From: Longilinea arvoryzae
Lineage (GTDB): Bacteria; Chloroflexota; Anaerolineae; Anaerolineales; Anaerolineaceae
Direction: 5' to 3'
Assembly (NCBI RefSeq): GCF_001050235.1
Contig: NZ_DF967972.1
Coordinates: 3,312,667-3,376,666, forward strand
DNA length: 64,000 bases
The translations under genes were made by a program, and so were the position numbers. This document shows positions 33,485-41,471 of this stretch, one piece after another. A model generated the notes under the pieces. The model was not told the origin of the DNA, ran no database searches, and was given only the letters and a program-made list of their open reading frames with translations. How positions within the stretch are numbered: position 1 is the first letter of the stretch; every line of letters starts with the position of its first letter.

Positions 33485-33540
33485 GAATCCAATAAAGTTT
33501 AGCGAACAGAGTTATTTGGCTTTGCAATCCAAAGGATATA

Positions 33541-33573
33541 AAAACTGCCAGCCCAATCGAGCTGGCAGTTTTT
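33541..33573. terminator. Bidirectional terminator between rrf2 and bcp
   Basis: Stem AAAACTGCCAGC/GCTGGCAGTTTT with an eight-base loop and T/A runs on both sides, serving the two convergent genes. Confidence 0.9.
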
Positions 33574-33610
33574 GAATTCTCCATTTACCTACGGGAAAAA
33601 TCGATTGAAT

Positions 33611-34069
33611 TTACTTCAAGGCCGCCAGAACCTCGACACTGTGGCCGTCGGGTTTGACGTTCTCGAAGACTCGCAGGATTTTTCCATCTGAACTGATGAG
33701 GAAGGTGGTGCGAAAAACACCATCGTATTCGCGGCCCATCATTTTCTTGCGTCCCCATACGCCGTAGAGTTCACAAACCGCGTGGTTTTCGTCCGCCAGC
33801 AGGGTGAACGGTAGTTTGTATTTCGACTTAAACCTGGCGTGTGAACTGACCTTATCCGGGCTGACGCCTACCACGGTGACGCCCGCCTGGGTGTATTCGC
33901 TGTACGCATCGCGAAAAGCACAGGCTTCGGTGGTGCAACCCGGGGTGTCATCCTTCGGGTAAAAATAGAGTACCACCGGTTGGCCGCGAAAATCCGAAAG
34001 ATGACGCTCGACTCCGGCATCGTCCTTCAAAGTAAAATCAGGAGCAGGTATATTGGCTGAGATAGGCAT
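33611..34069 (-). CDS. bcp: Thioredoxin-dependent peroxiredoxin (Bcp/PrxQ type)
   Basis: A 152-residue atypical 2-Cys peroxiredoxin that reduces hydroperoxides with thioredoxin. The core YPKDDTPGCTTEACAFRDAY holds the peroxidatic Cys and the resolving Cys five residues later, as in PrxQ. FTLLADENHAVCELYGVWG and YDGVFRTTFLIS follow. Two ATGs are adjacent; the second (34069) is chosen because AGGAGG lies five bases upstream. It lies about 70 bases after the MoeA-fusion gene on the same strand and may be co-transcribed or separate. Confidence 0.94.
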   Translation of the reverse strand: MPISANIPAPDFTLKDDAGVERHLSDFRGQPVVLYFYPKDDTPGCTTEACAFRDAYSEYTQAGVTVVGVSPDKVSSHARFKSKYKLPFTLLADENHAVCELYGVWGRKKMMGREYDGVFRTTFLISSDGKILRVFENVKPDGHSVEVLAALK

Positions 34070-34140
34070 CATAACCTCCTTTAGGCTATTCCCTATTTTA
34101 CGCAATCGGGCGTCCAATATCCAGTCTAAATCGATCTGAA

Positions 34141-36111
34141 TTATTCGGAACAGGCCTGGACGATTTTGCCCATTTGACTTAAGTCATATCCGGGCAAAGC
34201 GGCGACAGCCTTTCGGAAGCTCGCATCGGTCATCAATTCGAATAACGGCGCGAGCAGGTCGCCCTCCAGATATTTGCAGGGAATGATCAGATCGTAGCGT
34301 TCCTGAAAGAGCGGAATGAAGTCCAAATCCAACGCCTGGGCTGAAGCGGTCACCGCCAGGCCACAGTCCGCCCGACCGGATGCCACCGCCGCGGCCACCG
34401 CTAGGTGAGTGTATTCTTCCTGATCATAGCCCTGAACATCGGCAGGCGAAATTCCCAACCGGCCGAGATGGTAATCCAGTAGCACGCGCGTTCCAGCGCC
34501 GCGCTGTCGGTTGACAAAGCGGACATCGGGACGCGCCAGATCGGCCAATCCTTTGATTCCCTTGGGGTTCCCGCGCAGCGTCAGCAATCCCTGTTCGCGC
34601 CCCACCCAGGTGACCACTTCCACCGGGGTATCGGGTAAATATTGCTTTAGGTACGGCAGGTTATATTCACCCGTTTGAGGGTCGAGTAAATGCGAGCCGG
34701 CCAGATGGGCCTCTCCACGCCGCAGCGCGACCAGCCCACCCTGGCTGCCGACGTTGGCTGAGATCAGACGCCGCTGGCGTTCCGCCAGAAACTGGGCCAC
34801 GATATCCAGCGTCATGTCATGCGAGCCAATGGCAAAGATGGTTTGCTCGAGCTCATGCGATGGCCGGTACAGGCGTACTTTCACCGGCGTACCGGGCTCC
34901 AGCCCCTGGACGCCGCGCGGTAGAATGCTGATGCCATCCGCCTTGACCAGCGAGGTGATCACGCCCGCGCCGCGCGAAAGTGGCGCCGCCAGCAGACGGT
35001 CGCCCACCTTCCCGACCACCATGCGAACATAGTCGTCATCCCCGGCCGGCGATGTAATCTTACGCGTCAACGCCGCAGTCACTTCCTCGGGATGAAACGG
35101 CTGGCGCCCCTGCCAGACAGCCAGCAATGGCTCGACAAATATCTCACCGGTCAGGGCGGCGGACACCGGATAACCCGGCGCCCCGATGATCGGCGTGACA
35201 CCCGAGCCGTCCGAACGCCGGATCAGTCCGAGGATCACCGGGTGGCCGGGGCGAACGGCGACGCCGTGCACCAGCAGCGTACCCAGTTCTTCCACCACGC
35301 GCGAAGAAAAATCCTCGCTGCCCGCCGATGATCCCGCGTTCAGCAAAACCAGATCATGGCCGTCGGCGGCCGCCTGCACCCGCGAACGGATCAACGCGAA
35401 ATCGTCGATCGAAATCGGATATCGTTCGACCTCCGCGCCCCACGAACGCGCCTGAGCGCCCAGTACGATCGAGTTGTACTCGATGATGTCGCCCCGCTTG
35501 ACCGATGTTCCCACCGGCACCAATTCCGTACCGGTGGGCAGGATCGCCACGCGAGGTTTCCGGCTGACCCGCAGGTGCGTGTGCCCGCTGGCGGCAGCCG
35601 CACCCAAATCGACCGGGCGAAGAATCTGCCCGGCCGGCAGGACCAGTTGGGTGGCGACGATATCCTCACCCATCGGGCGCACGTGACTCCAGGGAGTGAG
35701 CGCCGCGCGGATCCGGATCAGGTCCGGGTGGCGCGAATCATCCGCCGGGTTGGCATCGAAATTGAGCGCCTCGACGTTTTCGATCGGAACGACCGCATTG
35801 GCCCAATCCGGCAGTGGATCGCCGGTATCGACATACTGGGCCTGTGGGCCAATCTCCAGCGTCACGGGCGCCGTGGGCATGGCGCCGACGGTTTTTTCCG
35901 CGCGCAGCGCAAAGCCATCCATCGCCGAGGCATGGTAATGCGGCGAAGAGATTTTTGCCCAAACCGGTTCGGCGGTGACCCTTCCGACCGCTTTTTCATC
36001 CAGCGGGATTTCTTCCATCCCAAGGATCTTCCAGAGTCCGGCCTCTTTCAGCGCCTGTTGAAGTCGTTTCTGTGCATCCGCCAGGGGAATATCATGCAAA
36101 TATACCGACAT
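34141..36111 (-). CDS. MoeA-like protein fused to a periplasmic-binding-type domain
   Basis: A 656-residue fusion. Residues 1-425 form a MoeA molybdotransferase-like unit: YHASAMDGFALRAE near residue 60, GDIIEYNS, the MPT-binding segment LVLLNAGSSAGSEDFSS and GAPGYPVSAALTGEIF. Residues 440-656 resemble the substrate-binding domain of ModE/LysR-associated and PBP-like proteins (MTLDIVAQFLAERQRRLISANVGSQGGLVALRRGEAHLAGSHLLDP, RQRGAGTRVLLDYHL). Such fusions occur widely and are thought to sense molybdate or tune cofactor insertion; the mechanism is not established. It follows moeA by 17 bases. Confidence 0.88.
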   Translation of the reverse strand: MSVYLHDIPLADAQKRLQQALKEAGLWKILGMEEIPLDEKAVGRVTAEPVWAKISSPHYHASAMDGFALRAEKTVGAMPTAPVTLEIGPQAQYVDTGDPLPDWANAVVPIENVEALNFDANPADDSRHPDLIRIRAALTPWSHVRPMGEDIVATQLVLPAGQILRPVDLGAAAASGHTHLRVSRKPRVAILPTGTELVPVGTSVKRGDIIEYNSIVLGAQARSWGAEVERYPISIDDFALIRSRVQAAADGHDLVLLNAGSSAGSEDFSSRVVEELGTLLVHGVAVRPGHPVILGLIRRSDGSGVTPIIGAPGYPVSAALTGEIFVEPLLAVWQGRQPFHPEEVTAALTRKITSPAGDDDYVRMVVGKVGDRLLAAPLSRGAGVITSLVKADGISILPRGVQGLEPGTPVKVRLYRPSHELEQTIFAIGSHDMTLDIVAQFLAERQRRLISANVGSQGGLVALRRGEAHLAGSHLLDPQTGEYNLPYLKQYLPDTPVEVVTWVGREQGLLTLRGNPKGIKGLADLARPDVRFVNRQRGAGTRVLLDYHLGRLGISPADVQGYDQEEYTHLAVAAAVASGRADCGLAVTASAQALDLDFIPLFQERYDLIIPCKYLEGDLLAPLFELMTDASFRKAVAALPGYDLSQMGKIVQACSE

Positions 36112-36128
36112 AGGAACGCTCCCTTACC

Positions 36129-37364
36129 CTAAATCAATCTTACATCCACGCTTGCGTTTACCGGCAGGCCGGTGGCATCCGCCGGGATGTGCACCAGGCC
36201 GTCCGCGCGCGCCAGGGAAAAAATCAAATTGCTTTTATAGAAAATCGGATCCGCCACCATGCCTTGATCCGTTTGCACCAGCCGCACCGGCACAAAATCC
36301 TCCCGCCCTGCCTGAGAAGCCAGATTGATGCTCAATCGCGCTGAAACGGTCGCCTCCGGGCGATTGGATTGCAGCCCAAGCAGGTGGTCGATGACCGGCG
36401 AAACGAACAAACCGGCGATAACCATCGCACTGACCGGATTGCCGGGGAGGCCAATCACGGGCTTCCCATCGCAAACGCCCAAAATGGTCGGCTTTCCGGG
36501 TTTGACATTTACACCGTGCACCAGCACACCGGGCGCGCCCATCTGTTGAATGGTCTGGGCCGTCAGGTCGCGTGTACTTGCGGATGAGCCGGCCGTCATC
36601 ACAACCAGATCGCACTCCTGTAATGCTTTTCGCAGGTGGGTTTCAAATGCGGCCGCCTGGTCGGGAATGATGCCGCGCATATCTGGCATGCCGCCGCGCC
36701 GCGTGACAAGCGCGGCCAGCGAATAAGAATTCACATCTCGAATCTGCCCGTATTGGGGTCGGACGTCCGGAGGCACGACCTCATCCCCGGAAGAGAGAAT
36801 GCCCACCCGCGGCTTGCAGGCCACATCAACCCGGGTGATCCCCAACGCAGACAACCCGCCGATCTCGGCCGGACGCAGACGCGTCCCCCCTGCCAGAATG
36901 AGCTCTCCAACCGCGACATCTTCGCCGGCGTGTAGCACATTCTCGTTTTGCGCCACCGACCGCAGCACCTCGATCTCACCGGGCCGGGCGACCTGCGAAT
37001 TTTCCAGCATCAGCACAGCATCAGCGCCGGCCGGCAGCATGCCGCCGGTATGGATCAACCCAGTTTCACCTGGAAGAAGATCGAATTCCGGTTTTGCACC
37101 CATGGGTACTTCACCCACCTGGCGCAGATACGCCGGCAGCGTTTCACTGGCCCCGAAGGTATCCGCGGCCCGCACGGCATAACCGTCCACCGTACTGCGA
37201 TCAAACGGCGGCAACGCATCCGGGGAATGAATATCCTGAGCGATAACCCGATCGACGGCTGCCCCGATATCCAGGCCTTCAACCGGCGGCTTTCTGTGCG
37301 GTAAAGCCCCCAATAAAACCTTTAATGCCTCCCCGGGAGGGAGAAGTTCGAGAAATTCCGGCAT
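36129..37364 (-). CDS. moeA: Molybdopterin molybdotransferase MoeA
   Basis: A 411-residue MoeA, which inserts molybdate into adenylated molybdopterin. N-terminal PFDRSTVDGYAVRAADTFG matches the substrate-site loop, then GLIHTGGMLPAGADAVLMLEN, GILSSGDEVVPP, and the MogA-like core DLVVMTAGSSASTRDLTAQ with GLPGNPVSAMVIAGLFV. Domain IV closes the C-terminus. Next to it is a second MoeA-type gene with a binding-protein domain; tandem moeA genes often split Mo and W handling, though this cannot be decided here. UbiA-type prenyltransferase lies 4 bases upstream. Confidence 0.93.
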   Translation of the reverse strand: MPEFLELLPPGEALKVLLGALPHRKPPVEGLDIGAAVDRVIAQDIHSPDALPPFDRSTVDGYAVRAADTFGASETLPAYLRQVGEVPMGAKPEFDLLPGETGLIHTGGMLPAGADAVLMLENSQVARPGEIEVLRSVAQNENVLHAGEDVAVGELILAGGTRLRPAEIGGLSALGITRVDVACKPRVGILSSGDEVVPPDVRPQYGQIRDVNSYSLAALVTRRGGMPDMRGIIPDQAAAFETHLRKALQECDLVVMTAGSSASTRDLTAQTIQQMGAPGVLVHGVNVKPGKPTILGVCDGKPVIGLPGNPVSAMVIAGLFVSPVIDHLLGLQSNRPEATVSARLSINLASQAGREDFVPVRLVQTDQGMVADPIFYKSNLIFSLARADGLVHIPADATGLPVNASVDVRLI

Positions 37365-37368
37365 GATT

Positions 37369-38265
37369 TCATCCTATCCATAAGGCAAAGGCGATCAAAT
37401 AAGCCATGATCCCCAGGGTCGCCAGAGCGGTGATTTGCAACAGGCGCCAGCGCGGTTTTTGGCCGTTATTGATTTGCCATATTTGCCAGATTTGAAACAA
37501 TCCAACCGGTAAGGTCGCCAACATCGGCCAGGTTAGAGGCCAGGGTAAACGCAGTACGGCCGCCAATCCAATGAGCAAATAACTCACAAGGATCAGGATA
37601 TTATGCAGATTCATTCCGCGTTGCCAACCGACAGCGACCATTAAGGTTTTGCGGCCTTCTTTGATATCCGAATAATACGTCTCCAACTCGATGGCCAGTT
37701 CCGCCGCGATGAACATGGCTGTAAATGGAAAGGTCAGCAGGATCAACAGGCGATGGGCCTCGCCCGTTTGAAACGTGAACGCCAGGGCCGGGGTAATGCC
37801 GGTGATAAATAATGCCGTTACCAGCTCGCCGTAACCGCTTTTCGCCAGGCGCAGCGGCGGCACCGCGTAGAAGAATTCCAAAAGAAAGCCAATTCCCAGA
37901 TAAATAACAACCGCCGGTCCACGCACGCCCTGGCTGAACAGCATCACCGTGAGGACGGCGCCGGCGGTCAGCGCAACGGCCGCAGCCTGAATCAATGCAT
38001 TGCGCAGGCGAAAGAATTCGTCGGTAGACCGATTTGGATTGCGCCTCAGAATCGGGTACTCGAGCATCGAGAAATATTCATTCAGGTAGGAAGCGCTGAA
38101 GGCCAGTAATAACACGCAGACCTGCCCGATCAAATAAATCGACAGATCGATCGGCCTGCCAAGAAAATGCGCGATACCGGCCCCAATGGCATAGAAAATC
38201 AGGCAGCCCAGTAATACCCAGGGCCGCGCGATTCGCAGCAATTGTTTCCAGGGCGATGCGTTCAT
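37369..38265 (-). CDS. UbiA-family prenyltransferase with altered first Asp motif
   Basis: A 298-residue membrane enzyme with about eight or nine helices, of the UbiA/MenA superfamily that attaches isoprenoid chains to aromatic acceptors. The second metal motif is recognisable as YYSDIKEGRKTLMVAVGWQRG (usual form D-x-x-G-D-x-x-x-G-x-x-TL). The first motif, normally NDxxD, reads LNEYFSMLEYPILRRNPNRS, so Asp residues are replaced by Glu and Ser. It may use another acceptor or be a non-canonical member. It lies between an SDR gene and moeA, neither of which reveals the acceptor. Confidence 0.82.
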   Translation of the reverse strand: MNASPWKQLLRIARPWVLLGCLIFYAIGAGIAHFLGRPIDLSIYLIGQVCVLLLAFSASYLNEYFSMLEYPILRRNPNRSTDEFFRLRNALIQAAAVALTAGAVLTVMLFSQGVRGPAVVIYLGIGFLLEFFYAVPPLRLAKSGYGELVTALFITGITPALAFTFQTGEAHRLLILLTFPFTAMFIAAELAIELETYYSDIKEGRKTLMVAVGWQRGMNLHNILILVSYLLIGLAAVLRLPWPLTWPMLATLPVGLFQIWQIWQINNGQKPRWRLLQITALATLGIMAYLIAFALWIG

Positions 38266-38278
38266 GTTGTCCGTCTCC

Positions 38279-39013
38279 TCATATCAGAGCATACCCCCCG
38301 TCCACCAGTAGAATTTCGCCGGTAATATAGTCATTCTGAATCAGGGTGATGACGGCTTGAGCGACAGCTTCTGGCGTTCCGGCTGATTGGAGCGGCAGCC
38401 GTTTGACAAGGCGCGCCCATTCTTCCGCCGTCAGGTTTTCCGATGGAAGAATCAACCCCGGCGCGACGGCGTTGACGCGCACCGCCGGCGCAAGTTGGCG
38501 CGCCAACAGGCGCGTCAAAGTTTCCAGGGCCGATTTACTGATTGTATAAGCGGGATAACCCGTCCAGGTCTTTCGCGCGCCGACGTCCGTGATATTGATG
38601 ATAACGCCGCCCTGTGGCCCCATGCAGGCAGCCGCTTCACGCGCGCACAACCAGGGCGCGCGTAGGTTCAGCGCCAGTGTGCCGTCCCAATCCGCGACCG
38701 TCATGGTCGCGAGATCGCCGGACAGCATGACGGCCGCCGAATTGACCCACACCCCCAGGCGCTTCGAAACCGATCGAATTTGGCCGAACAAGGCTTTGAT
38801 CTGTTGGGGATCCGTCAAATCGGCCGACATCAGTATCGCCGTACCGCCGATCGAACGGATCTCCTCGGCGGTTTCACGTGCGGCGTGTTCCGAATTGTGG
38901 TAATGCACCCCAACCGGGTAACCGTGCCTGGCCAGTTCTAACGCGATGCTTCGTCCCAGACGCACCGCCGCACCCGTAACCACTGCTAATGGAAGCTCTT
39001 TTTTCGGTTCCAT
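38279..39013 (-). CDS. SDR oxidoreductase, pteridine reductase-like
   Basis: A 244-residue short-chain dehydrogenase/reductase. The cofactor loop is TGAAVRLGRSIALELARHGYPVGVHYHNSEH; the basic Arg at this loop and the HYHNS end of strand 2 resemble pteridine reductases (PTR1, FolM), which prefer NADPH. The catalytic set is visible: NSAAVM, Ser region IINITDVG and GYPAYTISKSALETL (Tyr-x3-Lys). The end VLVDGGYAL-type (ILLVDGGYALI) is standard. A pterin role fits the neighbouring molybdopterin genes, but this is inference. Confidence 0.88.
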   Translation of the reverse strand: MEPKKELPLAVVTGAAVRLGRSIALELARHGYPVGVHYHNSEHAARETAEEIRSIGGTAILMSADLTDPQQIKALFGQIRSVSKRLGVWVNSAAVMLSGDLATMTVADWDGTLALNLRAPWLCAREAAACMGPQGGVIINITDVGARKTWTGYPAYTISKSALETLTRLLARQLAPAVRVNAVAPGLILPSENLTAEEWARLVKRLPLQSAGTPEAVAQAVITLIQNDYITGEILLVDGGYALI

Positions 39014-39019
39014 ATTCGC

Positions 39020-39976
39020 TCAGCGCCGAAAGAAATTCGAGATGAAAAACCACATATTTGCCGGTCGTTCAGCCAACCGACGCATGAAATAGGGATACCA
39101 ATGCGTCCCATATGGAACATATACCCGCACCGGGAATCCCGCGCCAACCAATGCCTCCTGTAAATCCCGGCGAATGCCGTACAGCATTTGAAATTCGATG
39201 GCCTGTTTCGGTAATCCGTATTGTACCTGTAAATCCCTGGCGGTTTGGATGCGTTTCGGATCATGGGTGGCGATGGCCGGGATTGGCGGGACAAGGCCAT
39301 TTTCATTGGCCGTCGGGTTGGCATGTTGTTTCGCCCCGGCGATCAAGAGCCCGGCCAGCCGATCGAAGGCTTGATCCACGTCCGCTTTGTCGGGATAAGC
39401 GATCTCTGCGGGTTCGCGGTAAGCCCCTTTGACGAGGCGCACCGGGACGCCCTCGGTGATCAATTCCTGGATGTCGTTTTGACTGCGATGCAAATACGAC
39501 TGAAGGACGATTCCAACGTTCTCAAACCCCTGAGTGCGCGCCCAACGCAAACAAGCCAGCGTCTTTTCGGTCAACGAGGAATCTTCCATGTCGATCCGAA
39601 TGAAATTCTGCGTCTGGCGCGCCTTTTGGAGGATGCGCTGTAAGTTATCCTGGCATAGGCCGGCATCCAGCAACAAACCGATTTGAGATAATTTTATGGA
39701 CATGTTCGAGCGCACGCCGGAAGCCCGAATCCGATCGAGCATCTGCAGGATTTCATCCGTGGCCTGGCGGGCTTCGGCGGCCGTGGAAGTATTTTCGCCG
39801 AGGTGGTCCAGTGTGGCTAAAATTCCGGCCTCATTCAGGTGTTGGATAACCCGGATTGCCTCTTCGCCTGATTCTCCAGCGATGAAGCGGGATGCTGCGC
39901 GTCGGGCGATCCCCCAATGCGTTACCAGCCGCTGCGCCCAGGCTGCTCTCGAGAGAAAGATAATAAATGCTCTCAG
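39020..39976 (-). CDS. Proline dehydrogenase (CTG start)
   Basis: FAD-dependent monofunctional proline dehydrogenase (318 residues), oxidising proline to pyrroline-5-carboxylate. The frame has no ATG until residue 79, which would remove the first part of the barrel. The upstream in-frame sequence is clearly homologous: RAFIIFLSRAAWAQRLV, RRAASRFIAGESGEEAIRV, GILATLDHLGENTSTAAEA. The only plausible start before the in-frame TGA is CTG at 39976, with GAGGTGAAAGG just before it. Later motifs include FIRIDMEDSSLTEKTL, PVRLVKGAYREPAEIAYPDK, ATHDPKRI and QMLYGIRRDLQ. It is the first gene of a run with SDR, UbiA and moeA. Confidence 0.92.
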   Translation of the reverse strand: MRAFIIFLSRAAWAQRLVTHWGIARRAASRFIAGESGEEAIRVIQHLNEAGILATLDHLGENTSTAAEARQATDEILQMLDRIRASGVRSNMSIKLSQIGLLLDAGLCQDNLQRILQKARQTQNFIRIDMEDSSLTEKTLACLRWARTQGFENVGIVLQSYLHRSQNDIQELITEGVPVRLVKGAYREPAEIAYPDKADVDQAFDRLAGLLIAGAKQHANPTANENGLVPPIPAIATHDPKRIQTARDLQVQYGLPKQAIEFQMLYGIRRDLQEALVGAGFPVRVYVPYGTHWYPYFMRRLAERPANMWFFISNFFRR

Positions 39977-40086
39977 CCTTTCACCTCATGATGTCGTTCC
40001 AGGGGGCCATCTTGGATTTTTTAATTCTAACATAAGAAGTCCAATTCCTGACCCGGCTTATTTCTACGCGCAATTCGGTAAAGTGT

Positions 40087-40092
40087 TATACA
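40087..40092 (+). promoter_or_regulatory. -10 element of a near-leaderless promoter of the SPFH pair
   Basis: TATACA followed by eight bases and the ATG at 40101. Transcription would begin one or two bases before the start codon. No ribosome-binding site and no good -35 box are seen. Confidence 0.45.
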
Positions 40093-40100
40093 ATTCATGC

Positions 40101-41471
40101 ATGGGGAAACTCAGCCTTCGCAATCTCTTCAAACCGCCCTGGAACCGGCCGTTTTGGATCGGGGCGATTGCTTTGATTGTGTATCTCTATCTGAACCGCG
40201 GAACTCTCAATGAAGCCACGTTCGTATTGGATACGGCGCTCATTGGGTTGGGGCTTCTCATCTGGCTGGCGTTTTTCTCCCAGTTCACCCTACCTGTGAA
40301 GACGATCCATGAACGACTGGAAGTATTCCGCCGGTTACTACTCTATCCACTGGGAATGCATGGCCCGGCGATCTCGATCGTCGACGGTGAAATCCAAAAA
40401 CGCAAAGGCGAAGAACTGAGAACCGGCCCCGGCGTCATTCTGCTGGATACGGCCAGCGCAGCCGTGTTGAAACGGCCGACCCGTTTCGTGCGTGCAATCG
40501 GGCCGGGCGTGGTTTTTACAAAACGGGGTGAGTTCGTTTCTCCCGATTCGGTTGTAGACCTGCACCTACACAAGCAAACCATCGGGCCCTCGCCCAACAA
40601 CCCCATCTCACCCTTTGCCGAAAAAGGTAAGAAGGAAACCGCCGCGGAATATCAAACCCGCCAGCGCGATCGAAACGACACGCGCGCACTCACTCGCGAC
40701 GGAATCGAAATTGTCTCGACCATCAGTGTCTATTTCCGCCTCGAAGCCAACCTGGGCGAAGGCAATACCCAGTTTGGATTCCGGCCTTCTTCCATCGAGA
40801 AGGCAATCCTTGGGCAAAATATCGATCTCAATCTGCCGATCGATGCCGCAGATCGCATCCGGCGCTGGGATTGGCTGCCGGCTTATCTGGCTGCGGATGT
40901 GTGGCGCGAGTTTCTGAGTAAATTTACGCTGGATGAGCTGTTTCAACGCTCCGCCAACCAGAATGGCGCCATGAAGACCATCCTCAACGTCGTCCGGAGC
41001 CGGCTCACGTCCGAAAGGACGCCGATTTTGAACAATTTCGGCGCCGAAACGGACGAAAACGAAGAGAGCCGCGAATACCAACTCCTGAAAAAGCGCGGCA
41101 TTCAGGTGACGCGGGTTGAGATTTACAATTTGATGCTGCCGGATGAAATCGAAACCCAACTCGTTCGCCGCTGGAATACCACCTGGTTGAACCGCGCCCG
41201 CAAGGACCGCATCCTCGTGGATCACCAGCGCGACTATGTCGTCCAGCAGGGCCAGGAAGACGCCCACATTCGCGTCGCCGAGAGCGCCAGCCAGCCCTTT
41301 GCCGCCCTCCAGGCTGACGAACTCCTCTCCGGGCGAGAGGTGCTCAAGCGACTCTTGCGCGGAAATATGGACCAGTGCGAGCGGGATTCCTCCCTGCACA
41401 GCCTGACCGCGGATGAAATTAACCAACTCCAGGAACTCATCGATTGGGTGGAAAAGCAGCCTGATCTATGA
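40101..41471 (+). CDS. SPFH/Band 7-like membrane protein A
   Basis: A 456-residue protein. Two N-terminal membrane helices (PFWIGAIALIVYLYL and ALIGLGLLIWLAFFSQF) are followed by a stretch resembling an SPFH domain: GPGVVFTKRGEFVSPDSVVDLHLHKQTIG, then ALTRDGIEIVSTISVYFRLEA and, at the end of the domain, KKRGIQVTRVEIYNLMLPDEIE. This is the strand order of flotillin, stomatin and HflK/HflC. An insert of about 25 charged residues (AEKGKKETAAEYQTRQRDRND) lies inside it. The C-terminus is helical and charged. The start at 40101 excludes an upstream open region that only shadows the proline dehydrogenase gene. Its stop overlaps the next gene (ATGA). Confidence 0.75.
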   Translation: MGKLSLRNLFKPPWNRPFWIGAIALIVYLYLNRGTLNEATFVLDTALIGLGLLIWLAFFSQFTLPVKTIHERLEVFRRLLLYPLGMHGPAISIVDGEIQKRKGEELRTGPGVILLDTASAAVLKRPTRFVRAIGPGVVFTKRGEFVSPDSVVDLHLHKQTIGPSPNNPISPFAEKGKKETAAEYQTRQRDRNDTRALTRDGIEIVSTISVYFRLEANLGEGNTQFGFRPSSIEKAILGQNIDLNLPIDAADRIRRWDWLPAYLAADVWREFLSKFTLDELFQRSANQNGAMKTILNVVRSRLTSERTPILNNFGAETDENEESREYQLLKKRGIQVTRVEIYNLMLPDEIETQLVRRWNTTWLNRARKDRILVDHQRDYVVQQGQEDAHIRVAESASQPFAALQADELLSGREVLKRLLRGNMDQCERDSSLHSLTADEINQLQELIDWVEKQPDL

